Assembly (NCBI GenBank): GCA_021737525.1
Contig: JAIPDU010000013.1
Coordinates: 1-16,157, forward strand
Source: Desulfohalobiaceae bacterium
GTDB taxonomy: Bacteria; Desulfobacterota; Desulfovibrionia; Desulfovibrionales; Desulfothermaceae
Direction of reading: 5' to 3'
Length of the DNA stretch: 16,157 nt
Position numbers and translations under genes: made by a program. Positions 14,033 through 16,157 of this stretch are shown in pieces. Positions within the stretch are counted from its first letter, which is position 1; each line of letters starts with the position of its first letter. The notes under the pieces are model-generated. The model did no database searches. It was not told where the DNA came from and was given only the letters and a program-made list of their open reading frames with translations.

Positions 14033-14765
14033 AATCATACTTGCCCTGAACGCCGCTGAGGACAGGCTCCAGGCGGTGCTGGGAAAAGCCGGCGAGCTGT
14101 TCTGCTCCCGCGAAGTCAGCGCTCCGAGCCGGGGAATCACTTTGCTTCCCCGCGCCGTGCAGCAGTGCCTGGAGGAAGCCGGGCCTGGCGCAAAAGATAT
14201 TGACCGAATCGCCTGCGTGCGCGGCCCTGGAGCCTTCACCGGCCTCCGCATCGCGCTCTCCTATGCCCTGGGCCTGGCCCGAAGCCTGGGCCTGCCCCAG
14301 TGCGGTCTGGACTATCTCCCCCTGATTGCCGAGGTGCCGGCCAGAACCGTGCCCGGAGAGCTGTGGGTCATGACCAGGGCCCGCATCAATACGGTCTATC
14401 TGCAGGGCTTCATAGCGGAGCCGGAACACGGGGTGCGAGCCGTGAGCGATCCGGCGGCCCTGTTTCTGGAGCAGGCCGCACGGATACTGGAAAGCCGCGG
14501 CGCCCCCCTGCATCTTGTGGGCAGCGGGCTGCGGGAGAATCAGGACTACCTGGTCCGGCATTTGTCGCGGGCCCGATTTTTGGATAGAATCTGGGACAAG
14601 CCCTGCCCGGATACCTTGCTCGCGGCGGCGAGCAGGGGGACCTACACCCGGGATCCGATCGAGCCGAGCTATATGCGACCCTCCGACGCCGAGGCGGACC
14701 TGCCCCGGATTGCGGCCCAGCGCGGCGTGGATCCCTCGGATTGGTCCGCCACAAGCGGCGGGTAA
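14007..14765 (+). CDS. tsaB: tRNA threonylcarbamoyladenosine biosynthesis protein TsaB
   Basis: TsaB is the non-catalytic partner of TsaD in placing t6A at position 37 of ANN-decoding tRNAs. The 252-residue protein opens with EIILALNAAEDRLQAVLG, the ASKHA-fold first strand (usually LAIDTS...), and has the family's strongest motif VRGPGAFTGLRIALSYALGLA at about 71-91. The strand-1 Asp is Asn here, within the range expected for the degenerate TsaB site. ATG 14007 lies inside the end of rseP, a 26-nt overlap, with only a weak ribosome-binding site, suggesting coupling. The C-terminal region, with YMRPSDAE near 226, matches the usual TsaB ending. It appears to be the last gene of the pyrH operon. 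Confidence 0.93.
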   Translation: MTSSASSDEIILALNAAEDRLQAVLGKAGELFCSREVSAPSRGITLLPRAVQQCLEEAGPGAKDIDRIACVRGPGAFTGLRIALSYALGLARSLGLPQCGLDYLPLIAEVPARTVPGELWVMTRARINTVYLQGFIAEPEHGVRAVSDPAALFLEQAARILESRGAPLHLVGSGLRENQDYLVRHLSRARFLDRIWDKPCPDTLLAAASRGTYTRDPIEPSYMRPSDAEADLPRIAAQRGVDPSDWSATSGG

Positions 14766-14867
14766 CAGCAGTTCCCTGGTTGAGGGCAGCCGGGGATGGA
14801 AACGGCCCCGGTGCCCCGGGGTGCTTCAAAGCACAGGGTGGACAAACAGCCCGGTTGCAGAGAGCCT

Positions 14868-15389
14868 ATGGCCTGGAAGAATCAGCCCGAGCCCCTTACC
14901 TCCAGCCTGGAAGACTACCTGGAGGCCATTTTCGCCCTGGAGCGGGAAAGCAAATCCGCTCGCTCCAAGGACATCGCCGAGCGCCTGGGTGTGCAGCGGG
15001 GCTCGGTGACAGGTGCGCTGCAGAGTCTGTCCCAAAGGGGCCTTATCCACTACCATCCCTACAGCAGGATCACCCTGACTCCCGAGGGGTTTCGCCTGGC
15101 CACGCAGATCGTATACCGGCACAAGGCCTTGTTCGAATTCCTGCACACCTTTCTGCAGCTCCCCGAGGATGTGGCCGAATCCAACGCCTGTCGCCTGGAG
15201 CACCATATAGACGACGAGGCCCTGGACCGGTTGATCGGCTTTATTCAGTTCGTGCGCGACTGCCCCAGAACAGGGGCGGACTGGCTTGCCGCCTTTACCC
15301 GGATGTGCGGCGAATGCGGCCAGTGCGCCAATTGCGACGCCTGCATCGCCTCCTGTCTGCAGACCTTTCGTGAGCAGCAGTCCCCCTGA
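14868..15389 (+). CDS. DtxR/MntR-family metal-dependent regulator with Cys-rich tail
   Basis: The protein senses Fe(II) or Mn(II) and binds DNA when metal-loaded. Residues 10-75 are the winged helix-turn-helix (EDYLEAIFALERE; SKDIAERLGVQRGSVTGALQSL; GLIHYHPYSRITLTPEG), and 76-135 the metal-binding dimerisation domain. By alignment with MntR and DtxR, likely ligands are D16, E19, H85, C108, E111 and H112. The Cys at 108 corresponds to DtxR C102 (MntR has Glu there), hinting at an iron-type sensor, while D16 matches MntR. The tail has C147-x2-C150-x2-C153-x2-C156-x2-C159-x3-C163. There is no SH3-like third domain. I chose ATG 14868, because conserved sequence starts soon after it; ATG 14796 would add 24 unconserved residues. 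No metal transporter gene is visible nearby, so the regulon is unknown. Confidence 0.88.
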   Translation: MAWKNQPEPLTSSLEDYLEAIFALERESKSARSKDIAERLGVQRGSVTGALQSLSQRGLIHYHPYSRITLTPEGFRLATQIVYRHKALFEFLHTFLQLPEDVAESNACRLEHHIDDEALDRLIGFIQFVRDCPRTGADWLAAFTRMCGECGQCANCDACIASCLQTFREQQSP

Positions 15390-15558
15390 CACAGGTTCAG
15401 AGCTCAAAGTCCGGAACGCAAGATCCCGCCTTTAAAGCCGCACAGGCGCAGACACTTACACTGGCACCGGCACCAAGGCTCAAGGTCAAAAGTTCCGGAT
15501 CACCATATACAGGTGATCAGTGTCCCAACAAAAACTCCTTTGAAGTGAGCCAGTGATC
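15390..15558. other. Spacer before the DUF482-type gene, with weak phased words
   Basis: This 169-bp gap holds loosely periodic 6-7 nt words from about 15438 to 15493 (for example CTGGCAC, CGGCACC, AAGGCTC, AAGGTCA), reminiscent of the arrays elsewhere but far weaker. CCGGAAC (15411-15417) and GTTCCGG (15492-15498) are a perfect 7-bp inverted pair bracketing that stretch. A separate dyad follows at 15498-15518. No terminator is evident after the DtxR-family gene. Confidence 0.4.
15498..15518. promoter_or_regulatory. 21-bp perfect dyad, possible operator
   Basis: GATCACC (15498-15504) and GGTGATC (15512-15518) are perfect inverse repeats around ATATACA. The spacer contains TATACA, a weak -10-like hexamer, so a bound protein could block transcription of the next gene. 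The neighbouring DtxR-family protein is an obvious candidate binder, but the dyad does not match DtxR or MntR boxes known to me. Confidence 0.35.
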
Positions 15559-16157
15559 ATGTCGAGAATGGAAAGCGTCTGGGAGGCCGAGGAATACACC
15601 TTGGCCTGGAAGACCGGGATGGACAAGATCGACAGGAAGGCCTGGGACACTCTTGCGCTCCCGGCGAGCTCACCCTTTCTGGAGTGGGACTGGCTCTACT
15701 GGTTGGAGAGGGCCGGCTGCGTCGGCCGGGAAACGGGCTGGATGCCGTTGCATCTCACTGTGTGGAAAGACGAGGAGCTGGTCGGGGCGGCTCCCATGTA
15801 CGTGCGGACGGAGAGCAGCGGGGAGTTCGTTTTCGATCACATCTGGCAGGAGGCCTCCAGACAACTGGGGCTCCAGTACTATCCCAAGCTGGTGGGCATG
15901 ATCCCCTTCACCCCCATGCCCGGATATCGCTTCCTCATCGCTCCAGAATACGATGAGGAAAAGCTCACCCGGAACATGGTTCACGCAGTGGATCGCCTGT
16001 GTCAGCGGGCCGGCTTTTCCGGGGCCCATTTCCACTTTGTGGACCGGAAATGGGCCGCAAGGATACGCCGAGGGGGGTACGGCCTGTGGCAGCATCAGGG
16101 ATTTGTCTGGCGGAATTCGGGATATACCGATTTCGAGGACTTTCTGTCCCGGCTCAC
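15559..16157 (+). CDS. COG3146/DUF482-type acyl-CoA N-acyltransferase-like protein, 3' truncated
   Basis: The frame opens at ATG 15559 and stays open for 199 codons to the window edge. The sequence reads like the DUF482 (COG3146) family, annotated as GNAT/FemAB-like and of unproven function. Family features are SPFLEWDWLYWLERAGCVG (about 36-54), TGWMPLHLTVWKDEELVGAAPMYV, EFVFDHIWQEA, and LQYYPKLVGMIPFTPMPGYRFL. FHFVD and HQGFVWRN follow further on. The ribosome-binding site is weak for both ATG 15559 and the alternative ATG 15568 three codons later. It follows the DtxR-family gene in the same direction after 169 bp and may be separately controlled by the dyad upstream. Roughly half of a typical member (about 390 aa) is visible. 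Confidence 0.78.
   Translation, partial: MSRMESVWEAEEYTLAWKTGMDKIDRKAWDTLALPASSPFLEWDWLYWLERAGCVGRETGWMPLHLTVWKDEELVGAAPMYVRTESSGEFVFDHIWQEASRQLGLQYYPKLVGMIPFTPMPGYRFLIAPEYDEEKLTRNMVHAVDRLCQRAGFSGAHFHFVDRKWAARIRRGGYGLWQHQGFVWRNSGYTDFEDFLSRL

Overview
The window is a GC-rich chromosomal segment that looks like a sulfate-reducer-type deltaproteobacterium (Desulfobacterota, closest in feel to the Desulfovibrionales). This inference rests on four things: the order rpsB-tsf / pyrH-frr-uppS-cdsA-dxr-rseP-tsaB, a short (about 200 aa) EF-Ts, an RNase J gene beside plsC, and a selB gene implying selenocysteine use. No database search was possible, so the taxonomy is a judgement from gene content.

Layout. 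The left edge holds the first 34 codons of selB on the minus strand; every other gene is on the plus strand. Divergent from selB is a paralogue of EF-G with altered GTPase motifs. It is followed by a 460-bp gap containing a 196-bp nested palindrome and a rho-independent terminator. Next come plsC and RNase J, overlapping by 25 nt, then a fumarylacetoacetate-hydrolase-family gene. A 614-bp gap with two repeat elements and a structured leader precedes rpsB-tsf, which ends at a clear terminator. A good sigma70-type promoter then starts pyrH-frr-uppS-cdsA-dxr-rseP-tsaB. A DtxR-family metalloregulator with a cysteine-rich tail follows, and the right edge cuts a COG3146/DUF482-type gene.

Function. 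This is core housekeeping: translation (S2, EF-Ts, RRF, EF-G-like, SelB, the t6A factor TsaB), RNA turnover (RNase J), UMP phosphorylation, and envelope and lipid supply (PlsC, CdsA, UppS, Dxr, RseP). RRF, UMP kinase and EF-Ts next to lipid-carrier genes is a widely conserved bacterial arrangement.

The least ordinary part is between the genes. Nearly every spacer longer than about 100 bp carries short-period (7-9 nt) degenerate tandem arrays, with a different 'word' in each place and often as inverted pairs able to fold into long imperfect stems. Two such blocks separate uppS/cdsA/dxr, genes that otherwise sit in a tightly packed operon. I do not recognise this as a named element class, and it is the main lead. 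Secondary leads are a diverged pair of about 65-bp dispersed repeats, the EF-G-like protein without the usual switch II histidine, and the DtxR regulator's cysteine cluster.
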